Shown one piece after another: positions 1 through 6,596 of a stretch of 14,412 nt of DNA (position 1 is its first letter; each line of letters opens with the position of its first letter). Both the position numbers and the translations under genes were made by a program. This DNA comes from JAGNEJ01 sp043757865 (GTDB lineage: Bacteria; Verrucomicrobiota; Verrucomicrobiia; Verrucomicrobiales; V1-33): NCBI GenBank assembly GCA_043757865.1, contig JAYVOP010000325.1, positions 1 to 14,412 of the forward strand. The letters are read 5' to 3'. Under the pieces are notes generated by a model that saw nothing but the letters and a program-made list of their open reading frames with translations, had not been told where the DNA came from and ran no database searches.

Positions 1-60
1 CACCGTTGGCAGGAGCGGTGTGGGGCTGCGGGCTTTGGCTCTGTGCCTTTGGCTTGTGGG

Positions 61-77
61 GCGGAGTGCCACTCCGC
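61..77. repeat. REP-like palindrome with 7-bp arms
   Basis: The arms GCGGAGT (61-67) and ACTCCGC (71-77) are perfect reverse complements around a GCC centre, so either strand can form a compact hairpin. Just upstream, the 8-mer CTTTGGCT occurs twice (33-40 and 47-54). The element lies in non-coding DNA beyond the 3' end of acnA and beside the 21-bp tandem array. Short GC-rich palindromes between genes are typical of REP-type dispersed repeats, but only this copy is visible here, so calling it a dispersed element is inference. No T-run follows on either strand, so it is not a standard terminator. Confidence 0.5.
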
Positions 78-89
78 GCTCCATTTTAA

Positions 90-173
90 GCCATCCCCAG
101 GAGCTGGGGAGCCATCCCCAGGAGCTAGGGATCCATCCCCAAGAGCTGGGGATCCATCCCTAGGAGCTGGGGA
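90..173. repeat. Tandem array of four 21-bp palindromic units
   Basis: Four contiguous 21-bp units lie at 90-110, 111-131, 132-152 and 153-173, with no unique sequence between them. Each unit contains a short inverted repeat of the form TCCCCAG-GAG-CTGGGGA (7-bp arms, 3-base loop). Unit 1 is perfect and units 2-4 each carry one arm substitution. The altered right arm of unit 2 (CTAGGGA, 125-131) is the exact complement of the altered left arm of unit 4 (TCCCTAG, 157-163), so units can also pair with each other. The array lies about 120 bp past the acnA stop codon and would be in its 3' untranslated RNA if transcription runs through. Function is unknown. Confidence 0.9.
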
Positions 174-292
174 ACTAGGCTGAGCGCGGTGTCGGCAGGA
201 AGACATTTGCCGACTTCAGCAATCTGGCGTCACGAAGGCTCGGGCTCCGCCTCGCACCACCTCGGGGGTCCATCATTGAACCCAAATTAGCA
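174..292. other. Non-coding stretch downstream of acnA, candidate dispersed repeat
   Basis: This stretch between the tandem array and the acnA stop codon has no convincing gene. It contains an inverted repeat, GTCGGCA (191-197) with TGCCGAC (208-214) and a 10-base loop, followed by a GC-rich block around 231-270. No U-run follows the hairpin in the direction of acnA transcription, so a standard intrinsic terminator is not supported. A minus-strand open frame (378 to 175) enters from inside acnA and reads an Arg/Ser/Pro-rich peptide. I regard it as spurious. The composition looks more like a dispersed repeat than a gene remnant, but one copy cannot prove that. Confidence 0.4.
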
Positions 293-3082
293 TTAGGCGT
301 TCTCCCGCAGGATCTGCGCGAGCACATACGGCAGGATGCCCCCGGCACGGTAGTAGTCGATCTCGATGGGCGTATCAATGCGCACGATGACGGGGATGTC
401 GAAGCTGCTGCCCGCCGTGTGGACGCGCAGGGTGGCCTCGGACATCGGTTTGAGGTCGTTGCTGATGCCCAGCAGGTCGAAGGTGGCGTCGGTCAGGTCT
501 TTGACTTTATCATAGTCGGCTTTGTTTTTGAAATTACATGGCAGCACGCCCATGCCCACGAGGTTGCTGCGGTGGATGCGCTCGAAGCTCTTCGTGATGA
601 CTGCCTTTACGCCGAGCAAGCTGGTGCCTTTAGCGGCCCAATCCCGGCTGCTGCCCATGCCGTAGTCTTCCGCGCCAATGCAGATGAGCGGCGTCTGCGT
701 CTCCGCATATTTCTGCGCCGCATCGTAAATGGACATTTCCTGGCCTTGGTAGAGTGTGTTCCCGCCTTCCTTGCCGCCCAGCATGAGGTTCTTGATCCGC
801 ACGTTCGCAAACGTGCCGCGCGTCATCACGCGATCGTTGCCACGCCGACTGCCGAAGCTGTTGTAGTCCGCCACGGGCACGCCGTTCTCGCCTAGGAATT
901 TCCCGGCGGGGCCGTCTTTCTTGATGTTGCCCGCCGGGGAAATGTGGTCGGTGGTGACGCTATCCCCAAAGATGCCTAACGGACGCGCACCCTTGATTTC
1001 CACGATGTCCCCTGGCGTCATGCTGAAGTCATTGAAGAACGGCGGCTCTTGGATGTAGGTGCTGTCCAAGTTCCATTGATAGACGTGGCCCACGCTGGAG
1101 GGGATCTCATTCCACTTCGGATTCTGCTCCGCAAAGCCCGTGTAGAGCTTCTGGAACACCGCTGGGGAGAGCGCACTCGCCATCGCGCTTTCCACCTCGG
1201 CCAAGGTCGGCCAGAGGTCCGCTAGCATCACCGGCTGATCCTGCGCATCGAAGCCCAGTGGCTCCGTGGTGAGATCAATGTCCACCGTGCCCGCCAGCGC
1301 ATAGGCGACGACTAACGGAGGCGACATGAGGAAATTGGCCTTGATGCTCTGGTGGACGCGCGCCTCGAAATTCCGATTTCCTGACAACACACTAGCCGCC
1401 ACGATGTCCTGCGCCTTCACCACCTCTTCAATGCCGGGGTCCAGCGGGCCGCTATTGCCGATGCACGTCGTGCAGCCATAGCCCACGGTTTGGAAGCCCA
1501 ACTGATCCAATTCCACCTGCAAATTCGTCTTATTTAAATAGTCCGTCACCACGCGTGATCCCGGCCCCAGGCTGGTCTTAATGGAGGGGTTCACCTTCAG
1601 CCCTTTGGCATTCGCCTTCTTGGCTAACAAGCCCGCCGCGAGCATGACACTAGGGTTGCTCGTGTTGGTGCAACTCGTGATGGCAGCGATCAAGACACTG
1701 CCATGGGAAATGGTATCGGTGATGCCACCCTTGCTGTTTACCACCACATCCCAGGCGGGATAGCCCGCTTCTTCAGGAGCATTGGCCACCTCCGCATCCA
1801 CGCCTGCAATGGAGGAAAAGGCATCGGCCTCTGGAGCCTCATTGCTGTGGTGGTGCGAACCTGTGAGCGCAGCCTTGCCATAGCCATCCGGCGTGGGCTT
1901 CGTCAAAATTTCATTCCACGTCTGCTTCAACGCATCCACATCAATGCGATCTTGCGGACGCTTCGGACCCGCTAGGCCGGGCTTCACAGTGCTGAGGTCG
2001 AGGTCCACCGTTTGGGTGAATTCTAGGGCATCTTTCTCCACTGGGATGCCCCACAGGCCTTGCGCCTTGTAGTAATTTTCCACCGTGCCACAGAGCGCCT
2101 CAGGCCGACCCGTGCCGCGCAGATAAGCGATCGTCTTTTCATCAATGCCGAAGAAGCCCATCGTCGCGCCATATTCCGGAGCCATGTTCGCGATCGTCGC
2201 GCGATCCGGCACGCTGAGCGCCCGTGCGCCCGGGCCGAAGAATTCCACAAATTTCCCCACCACCTTCGTCTTCCGCAGCATTTCCGTGACCCGCAGCACC
2301 AGATCCGTAGCCGTCACGCCCGCCACCAGTTCCCCACTTAGATACACGCCCACCACTTCTGGCACCAGGAACGTCACCGGTTGGCCTAACATGCCCGCTT
2401 CCGCTTCAATCCCGCCTACGCCCCAGCCCACCACGCCTAAGCCGTTAATCATTGTGGTATGCGAATCCGTTCCCACTAACGTGTCAGGATAAAAGACGCC
2501 ATCTTTCTCCAGCACACACTTGGCCAGATATTCCAGATTCACTTGATGCACGATGCCGATGCCCGGAGGCACCACTTTAAAGGTATCGAACGCTTGCTCG
2601 CCCCATTTCAGAAACTCATAGCGCTCCCGATTCCGATGAAACTCCAGATCCAGATTCCGTGCTAAAGCATCCCCCGTGCCCGCAAAATCCACCTGCACGC
2701 TGTGATCCACCACCAAATCCACTGGCACCAGTGGCTCAATCATCTTGGCATCCTTGCCGAGCCGATCCACCGCCGAGCGCATGGCCGCCAAATCCACGAG
2801 CAACGGCACCCCCGTGAAATCTTGCAATACAATCCGCGCCACTACGAACGGGATCTCATAGTCGCCCGGAGCCTTGGCGTTCCAGTTCGCTAAATTCTTC
2901 ACATCCTGCTCCGTCACTTTTTTTCCATCACAATTCCGCACCAGCGATTCTAATACGAGCCGAATGGAGATCGGCAACTTCGCCAAATTAGGGGCCATGC
3001 CGTGGGCGGCCAGTGCGGGCAGTGAGTAGAACGATCCAGCGGAGCCGGAGCCAGTGGTAAAGGATTGCAAGGTTTGTTTCAC
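293..3082 (-). CDS. acnA: Aconitate hydratase A
   Basis: Aconitase catalyses reversible citrate-isocitrate isomerisation in the TCA cycle, in the cytoplasm, using a [4Fe-4S] cluster. The 929 residues are full length for the AcnA/IRP1 family. Cluster ligands are visible as C471 (SCTNTSNP) and C537/C540 (GYGCTTCIG). Other family motifs are TLVGTDSHTTM (about 201-211), GDSVTTDHISPAG in the C-terminal swivel domain, GSSRDWAAKG and SFERIHRSNLVGMGVLP. The segment at about 407-445, between the main domains, is acidic with a short HHH run and is the least conserved-looking part. The start is GTG at 3082-3080. The next Met is 27 codons in and would remove the family-typical YSLPAL segment. No Shine-Dalgarno sequence precedes the GTG. 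The gene stands alone and is divergent from the sigma factor gene. Confidence 0.97.
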   Translation of the reverse strand: MKQTLQSFTTGSGSAGSFYSLPALAAHGMAPNLAKLPISIRLVLESLVRNCDGKKVTEQDVKNLANWNAKAPGDYEIPFVVARIVLQDFTGVPLLVDLAAMRSAVDRLGKDAKMIEPLVPVDLVVDHSVQVDFAGTGDALARNLDLEFHRNRERYEFLKWGEQAFDTFKVVPPGIGIVHQVNLEYLAKCVLEKDGVFYPDTLVGTDSHTTMINGLGVVGWGVGGIEAEAGMLGQPVTFLVPEVVGVYLSGELVAGVTATDLVLRVTEMLRKTKVVGKFVEFFGPGARALSVPDRATIANMAPEYGATMGFFGIDEKTIAYLRGTGRPEALCGTVENYYKAQGLWGIPVEKDALEFTQTVDLDLSTVKPGLAGPKRPQDRIDVDALKQTWNEILTKPTPDGYGKAALTGSHHHSNEAPEADAFSSIAGVDAEVANAPEEAGYPAWDVVVNSKGGITDTISHGSVLIAAITSCTNTSNPSVMLAAGLLAKKANAKGLKVNPSIKTSLGPGSRVVTDYLNKTNLQVELDQLGFQTVGYGCTTCIGNSGPLDPGIEEVVKAQDIVAASVLSGNRNFEARVHQSIKANFLMSPPLVVAYALAGTVDIDLTTEPLGFDAQDQPVMLADLWPTLAEVESAMASALSPAVFQKLYTGFAEQNPKWNEIPSSVGHVYQWNLDSTYIQEPPFFNDFSMTPGDIVEIKGARPLGIFGDSVTTDHISPAGNIKKDGPAGKFLGENGVPVADYNSFGSRRGNDRVMTRGTFANVRIKNLMLGGKEGGNTLYQGQEMSIYDAAQKYAETQTPLICIGAEDYGMGSSRDWAAKGTSLLGVKAVITKSFERIHRSNLVGMGVLPCNFKNKADYDKVKDLTDATFDLLGISNDLKPMSEATLRVHTAGSSFDIPVIVRIDTPIEIDYYRAGGILPYVLAQILRENA

Positions 3083-3120
3083 GAGAAAAATCAGGGGGGA
3101 CAGGTTAAAAGGAGGCGCAG

Positions 3121-3147
3121 ATTAGAAGGGGAAATCAGGCCGGGCAA
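3121..3147 (-). promoter_or_regulatory. Candidate acnA promoter
   Basis: Reading the minus strand in the 155-bp gap between acnA and the sigma gene, TTGCCC (3147-3142) and TCTAAT (3126-3121) resemble -35 and -10 boxes. The -10 matches the consensus at 5 of 6 positions and the -35 at 4 of 6. The 15-bp spacer is shorter than the usual 17, so this is only a candidate. A perfect 10-bp palindrome GGAAATTTCC lies upstream at 3161-3170 and could be an operator for either divergent gene. Nothing else is recognisable in the gap. Confidence 0.25.
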
Positions 3148-3237
3148 GCTGGGAGTAGGAGGAAATTTCCCTGGGCCGCGCAGCGGTTCTGTGCAACCCC
3201 TGGGCGGCGGCGGAGTTCACCACCTCGCCTTCCTCTT

Positions 3238-3858
3238 ATGCCCGCTGAGTCCATGCTTTCCTTGGTTCCCCCTGAGTCCCCTGATGATCAAAATGATCTG
3301 AGTGTGGCGCTCATGGCGTTGATCGGTAGGGGGGATCATGCGGCGTTTGGGAAGTTAGTGCGGCAGCATCAGGGCGTGGTGATCGGCACCGCGTATCGCA
3401 TGTTAGGAAATATGGATGATGCCCAGGATCTTGGCCAGCAGCTCTTCCTGCGGATCTGGAAAAGCGCCCCGCGTTACGAGCCCACGGCCAAGTTCACCAC
3501 GTGGATGTTCACCATTCTGCGAAACCTCGCTTTCAATGAATACCGCCGCCGCGGACGACATCCGGTGCAGAGCCTGGATGCTGGCATGGAGGATTTCGGC
3601 CATCAGATCGCGGATGCTCAGACGGTCACCGCAGATGCCGCGTTAGCCCATCAGGAACTAGCCGCCGCCATCGATGCCGCCATCCTCGCGCTGCCAGAAA
3701 AAGCGCGCCTAGCCGTGACCCTCCGCCGCTACGAGGAGCTGCCTTACGAGGAAATAGCCGTGATCCTGGACCTGACCGTCAGTGCCGTGAAGAGTCTGCT
3801 CTTCCGTGCCCGCACCGAGCTGCGCCAGAGCCTGGGATCATTTTTGGACGCTGATTAG
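3238..3858 (+). CDS. ECF-type RNA polymerase sigma factor
   Basis: A group 4 (extracytoplasmic function) sigma-70 family protein of 206 residues that would redirect RNA polymerase to a specific promoter set. Sigma region 2 spans about residues 36-107, with the core-binding and -10 recognition segment including DAQDLGQQLFLRIW and TTWMFTILRNLAFNEYRRR. Region 4 spans about 145-198, with the helix-turn-helix around LPYEEIAVILDLTVSAVKS. There is no region 1 or 3, as expected for ECF factors. The start is ATG 3238. A second ATG at 3253 would remove five non-conserved residues and is an equally possible start. Upstream sequence is pyrimidine-rich with no ribosome binding site. No anti-sigma gene follows: the next gene is convergent, 17 bp away. 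Target genes are unknown. Confidence 0.92.
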   Translation: MPAESMLSLVPPESPDDQNDLSVALMALIGRGDHAAFGKLVRQHQGVVIGTAYRMLGNMDDAQDLGQQLFLRIWKSAPRYEPTAKFTTWMFTILRNLAFNEYRRRGRHPVQSLDAGMEDFGHQIADAQTVTADAALAHQELAAAIDAAILALPEKARLAVTLRRYEELPYEEIAVILDLTVSAVKSLLFRARTELRQSLGSFLDAD

Positions 3859-3875
3859 GTCCCGGTTTTATGCAC

Positions 3876-4919
3876 TTACACTGCCGGCGGCAGGATCACG
3901 TGCAGAGTAGTTAGGCCCGTGGCATCGCACTGGAAGGTGACGGTGCCCGCGTGGGATGCTACGATCCAGCGCACGATATTCAGGCCCAGGCCGCTGCCTT
4001 CTACGTCCCGTCCTTCATGGTAGTCACCCCGGAAGAAGCGATCAAAGACGCGGGCCTGCTGATCCAGCGGTAGCGGGACGCCAGTGTTGCGGATGATGAG
4101 GTTTACTCCGGCTAGGGAGGAGGCGAGGAGGATGCTGATGGTGCCGCCGGGCACATTATATTTTACCGCGTTGTCCACGAGGTTGAGCAGGAGTTGGCGC
4201 AGGCGGGAGGGATCGGCGGGCACGATGACGTTAGGATCGGCTTGGCAGGTGACGGTGATGTGGTTCGTGCTGGCGAGCGTCTGCGCGTCCTCCATGGCAT
4301 CGTGGACCAGTGCCGTGAGGTTTACGGGTTGAATCTCTAGCTTAATCATCCCCGTATCGGCTTTACTGAGAAAGGTTAGCTGATCCACGATGCGCGCCAT
4401 GCGGTCCACCTCGTCCACCAGATTTTCCATCCACTGACGTTGCGTGCTGTCCTGCTCGGGCAGGGACTGGAGCGCGGTCTCCACCTCCGCCCGCATGATG
4501 GCCAGGGGCGTTTTGAGTTCATGGGAGGCAGCGAGGGTGAACTGCCGCACCTGGAGGAAAGAGGTCTGGAGGCGAGTCCGCATTTCATTGAAGACCTGCG
4601 TTAGTTTGTCGAATTCATCGCCATTGCCCGAGCGTGGGATGGCCTCGGCTAGGTTATCTACATCCGTGCGGGAGGCCACCTCCGTGAGGGCTTGTAACTC
4701 ATCCAATGACCGCCGGGAGAGCCACCACCCGCCCGCCAACCCTAACAGCGCCATAGGCAAAGCCAGCCCGAGGCTAAAGGTCACGATCTCCTTGGTCCGC
4801 CCTTTGTTATAAATATTGTGGTCCCGCGTCATTTCGCGGTAAGCGTGGAGGCAGATAATGGTGGTGCAGGTGACGAGGGAGGCCACATACCAGACCCGGA
4901 ATCGCTTGCGTAGAGTCAT
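3876..4919 (-). CDS. Two-component sensor histidine kinase (CusS/OmpR-partner type)
   Basis: A membrane histidine kinase of 347 residues that would phosphorylate the response regulator encoded just upstream. Transmembrane helices are at about 8-27 and 45-67, separated by only about 18 residues. A HAMP linker follows (about 68-122), then a HisKA dimerisation domain with the phospho-acceptor H133 in ASHELKTPLA. The HATPase domain has its N box at LLLNLVDNAVKYN (N246, N250), its F box at DRFFR (293-297) and its glycine-rich box at GSGLGLN (308-314). Its start lies 11 bp after the response regulator stop codon, so the two are almost certainly cotranscribed. Domain order resembles CusS/heavy-metal sensors, but no metal efflux gene is nearby, so the signal is unknown. 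Confidence 0.94.
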   Translation of the reverse strand: MTLRKRFRVWYVASLVTCTTIICLHAYREMTRDHNIYNKGRTKEIVTFSLGLALPMALLGLAGGWWLSRRSLDELQALTEVASRTDVDNLAEAIPRSGNGDEFDKLTQVFNEMRTRLQTSFLQVRQFTLAASHELKTPLAIMRAEVETALQSLPEQDSTQRQWMENLVDEVDRMARIVDQLTFLSKADTGMIKLEIQPVNLTALVHDAMEDAQTLASTNHITVTCQADPNVIVPADPSRLRQLLLNLVDNAVKYNVPGGTISILLASSLAGVNLIIRNTGVPLPLDQQARVFDRFFRGDYHEGRDVEGSGLGLNIVRWIVASHAGTVTFQCDATGLTTLHVILPPAV

Positions 4920-4930
4920 GCTCGGAAAAG

Positions 4931-5668
4931 CTAGGCGAGCATCATGTAGCCCGTGCCGCGCACGGTCTGGAGCACCGGGTGGGCGTCCGTGTGGCCCAGT
5001 TTATCCCGGAGGCGGCGGATGGTCACATCCACAATGTTCGTGCCCGGATCGAAGTCGTAGTCCCAGACTTTCTCCAGCAGTAAGGTGCGGCTGCACACTT
5101 GTCCCACGCGACGCATCAGGCATTCTAAGAGGCGGTATTCTCTTCCCGTTAGCTCCACCTTACGTCCATCACAATCTGCGGTGCGGGAAATGGTGTCCAG
5201 GGCCACGCCCGCGCTGCGCAGGAGGATGGATTTGGCCTCTCCGCCCCGGCGCATCAAGGCCTGGAGCCGGGCGGTCAGTTCCTCGAGCGCAAAGGGCTTG
5301 GACAAATAATCATCCGCCCCCGCCTGCAATCCTTCCACGCGCTCGCTCACATGACTGCGCGCAGAGAGTAAGAGCACGGGCGTAGAATTCCCGCGCGCGC
5401 GCATTTCCCGCAGCACGCTAAGCCCGTCTTGCTGCGGGATCATGATGTCGAGCACCATGGCATCGAAGGCAGATTCACACGCCATGCGGGCGGCATCGAT
5501 ACCGTTATGGGCTAGTTCCACCGTGATCCCGTGGGACTCCAAGGAATTACGGATAAAGGTCGCCATTTTCTTCTCATCCTCCACCACCAGCACGCGAGAC
5601 GCCGTGCGGGGCTTGGCATCAGAAGGATTAGGAGAGTTCGTGGCGGGTGTTTTCGGTTTCGTCATCAT
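4931..5668 (-). CDS. OmpR/PhoB-family response regulator
   Basis: A DNA-binding response regulator of 245 residues. The receiver domain (about 25-140) has the acidic pair E30/D31, phospho-acceptor D74 (MVLDIMIP), switch residue S102 (LLLSAR) and K124 (YLSKPF). The C-terminal winged helix (about 150-245) ends with VWDYDF, NIVDVTIRRLRDKLG and VRGTGYMM, typical of the OmpR/PhoB class and close in style to CusR. About 24 Pro/Thr/Ser/Lys-rich residues precede the receiver domain, longer than usual. Two consecutive ATGs (5668 and 5665) begin the frame and either could be used. It is the first gene of the pair with the histidine kinase. Confidence 0.95.
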   Translation of the reverse strand: MMTKPKTPATNSPNPSDAKPRTASRVLVVEDEKKMATFIRNSLESHGITVELAHNGIDAARMACESAFDAMVLDIMIPQQDGLSVLREMRARGNSTPVLLLSARSHVSERVEGLQAGADDYLSKPFALEELTARLQALMRRGGEAKSILLRSAGVALDTISRTADCDGRKVELTGREYRLLECLMRRVGQVCSRTLLLEKVWDYDFDPGTNIVDVTIRRLRDKLGHTDAHPVLQTVRGTGYMMLA

Positions 5669-5686
5669 GGCGATTCATAGAGTGAT

Positions 5687-5702
5687 CTGGCGTGAGAGCC
5701 AG
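5687..5702. promoter_or_regulatory. Inverted repeat upstream of the response regulator gene
   Basis: CTGGC (5687-5691) and GCCAG (5698-5702) are inverted around six bases, about 19 bp before the response regulator ATG. A site here could serve for autoregulation by that regulator, which is common in this family. The arms are only 5 bp, so chance occurrence is quite possible. No convincing -35/-10 pair with standard spacing is visible. Confidence 0.22.
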
Positions 5703-5778
5703 TGTCATTTTTGCCATCTCAGGCCCGAGACCATGAGGAGATGCCACCCTGGCTAGCGGATCCCTGCCTCTGGGATAC

Positions 5779-5810
5779 AAAAAAGGGGCCGCCTCTGGTG
5801 AGGCGGCCCC
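5779..5810 (-). terminator. Intrinsic terminator of the gpmI-galE-FKBP operon
   Basis: GGGGCCGCCTC (5785-5795) and GAGGCGGCCCC (5800-5810) form a perfect 11-bp GC-rich stem with a 4-base loop. Reading the minus strand, the stem is followed directly by six Ts (complement of 5784-5779). It begins 17 bp after the FKBP stop codon. The plus-strand side has no T-run, so termination should be one-directional, separating this operon from the response regulator gene downstream. Confidence 0.93.
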
Positions 5811-5827
5811 ATGAGAATGATCGAGAA

Positions 5828-6532
5828 TTATTTCCCCGCCGCGTCCTTGATGCCGAGGAGTTCGACTTCAAACACCAGCACGGAACCGCCGGGGATTTTG
5901 GGGCTCGGAGATTGATCTCCGTAAGCCAGATTGGCAGGGATAAAGAGTTTCCACTTGGAGCCCACGCCCATTAACTGGAGGGCTTCCGTCCAGCCTTTAA
6001 TGACTTGACCCACGCCGAATTCGGCAGGCTCGCCACGGTCCACGGAACTATCGAAAACGGTACCATCTGTCAGCGTGCCATGGTAGTGAACCTTCACTTC
6101 GTTGTCGGCGGAAGGCTTAGCGCCAGTACCCTTTTTCAGCACTTCGTATTGCAGGCCGCTGGGCAGGGTGGTCACGCCCTCACGTTTGCTGTTCTTATCC
6201 AGGAACTCTTTGCCCTTGCCGGAATTCGCGCTGGCCTTCTCGGACTGGGCAGCTTGCATTTTGGTTTGGAATTCTTGCATGATCTTCTGGGATTCTTCAT
6301 CCGGGATCTTGCTCTTTTGGCCCTTCATGGCGTCGGTGATCCCAGCCACCATGCCTGCCACATCAAGGTCTGGGGCTTGGGAATGAATCCGCTGCGCCCA
6401 GTTAGAACCAATGATGTAGGCGGCCTTCTGCTCGAGGGTCGTCAAGGTAGGAGCCGCGCCACCCTCTTGGGCGACGACGGAGGAAATGCCAGCACAAGCT
6501 AGCCCGGTGATTGTCAGAAATTTCTTAAACAT
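5828..6532 (-). CDS. Exported FKBP-type peptidyl-prolyl cis-trans isomerase (FkpA/Mip-like)
   Basis: A folding helper that isomerises Xaa-Pro bonds in exported proteins. From ATG 6532 the product has 234 residues. Residues 1-21 form a signal peptide: a basic MFKK start, a hydrophobic core, and a likely cut after VVA, before Q22. An FKBP_N helical dimerisation region covers about 30-115 and the FKBP domain about 125-230. Pocket residues visible are Y150 (VHYHG), F160/D161 (VFDSS), V177/I178 (GQVIKGW), W181, Y204 (AYGD) and F221. The frame stays open to 6580, but starting there would put 16 polar residues ahead of the signal peptide, so I prefer 6532. It is the last gene of the operon, 64 bp after galE, with a strong terminator behind it. 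Confidence 0.94.
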   Translation of the reverse strand: MFKKFLTITGLACAGISSVVAQEGGAAPTLTTLEQKAAYIIGSNWAQRIHSQAPDLDVAGMVAGITDAMKGQKSKIPDEESQKIMQEFQTKMQAAQSEKASANSGKGKEFLDKNSKREGVTTLPSGLQYEVLKKGTGAKPSADNEVKVHYHGTLTDGTVFDSSVDRGEPAEFGVGQVIKGWTEALQLMGVGSKWKLFIPANLAYGDQSPSPKIPGGSVLVFEVELLGIKDAAGK

Positions 6533-6540
6533 GGCGCGGA
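6521..6540 (-). repeat. 20-bp start-site sequence shared with gpmI, copy 1
   Basis: This 20-bp sequence spans the FKBP start codon and matches 9151-9170 at 19 of 20 positions. On the minus strand it reads TCCGCGCC, then ATG, then codons 2-4, of which the last two are Lys codons AAG AAA. The eight upstream bases are identical in both copies and are not a Shine-Dalgarno sequence. Confidence 0.6.
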
Positions 6541-6596
6541 GACTACCGATACTCACAGGCGAGTCAAAGTGATTTTCCATAACCTAAAGCAACTCG

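Noticed and set aside
90..173. CRISPR array
   Set aside because: Units are 21 bp, contiguous and without unique spacers, and no cas gene is near.
175..378. Small minus-strand gene of 67 codons
   Set aside because: It begins inside the acnA coding region in another frame, is low-complexity Arg/Ser/Pro-rich, and runs through a hairpin-bearing candidate repeat.
419..895. 158-codon plus-strand open frame
   Set aside because: It lies entirely antisense to conserved acnA sequence and reflects GC-rich shadow coding.
1815..1865. His-rich acnA segment as a cloning tag or vector contamination
   Set aside because: It has only three consecutive His residues, inside a full-length gene with native flanks and no vector sequence; it is a linker between aconitase domains.
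4858..5385. 175-codon plus-strand open frame, Cys/Pro/Arg-rich
   Set aside because: It is antisense to the kinase start and the response regulator, both strongly supported, and has no recognisable domain.
6005..6502. 165-codon plus-strand open frame with hydrophobic stretches
   Set aside because: It is antisense to the FKBP gene, whose domain motifs are unambiguous; the hydrophobicity mirrors the opposite strand.
6533..6580. 16-residue extension of the FKBP protein
   Set aside because: It would bury the signal peptide behind polar residues; ATG 6532 gives a normal n-region.
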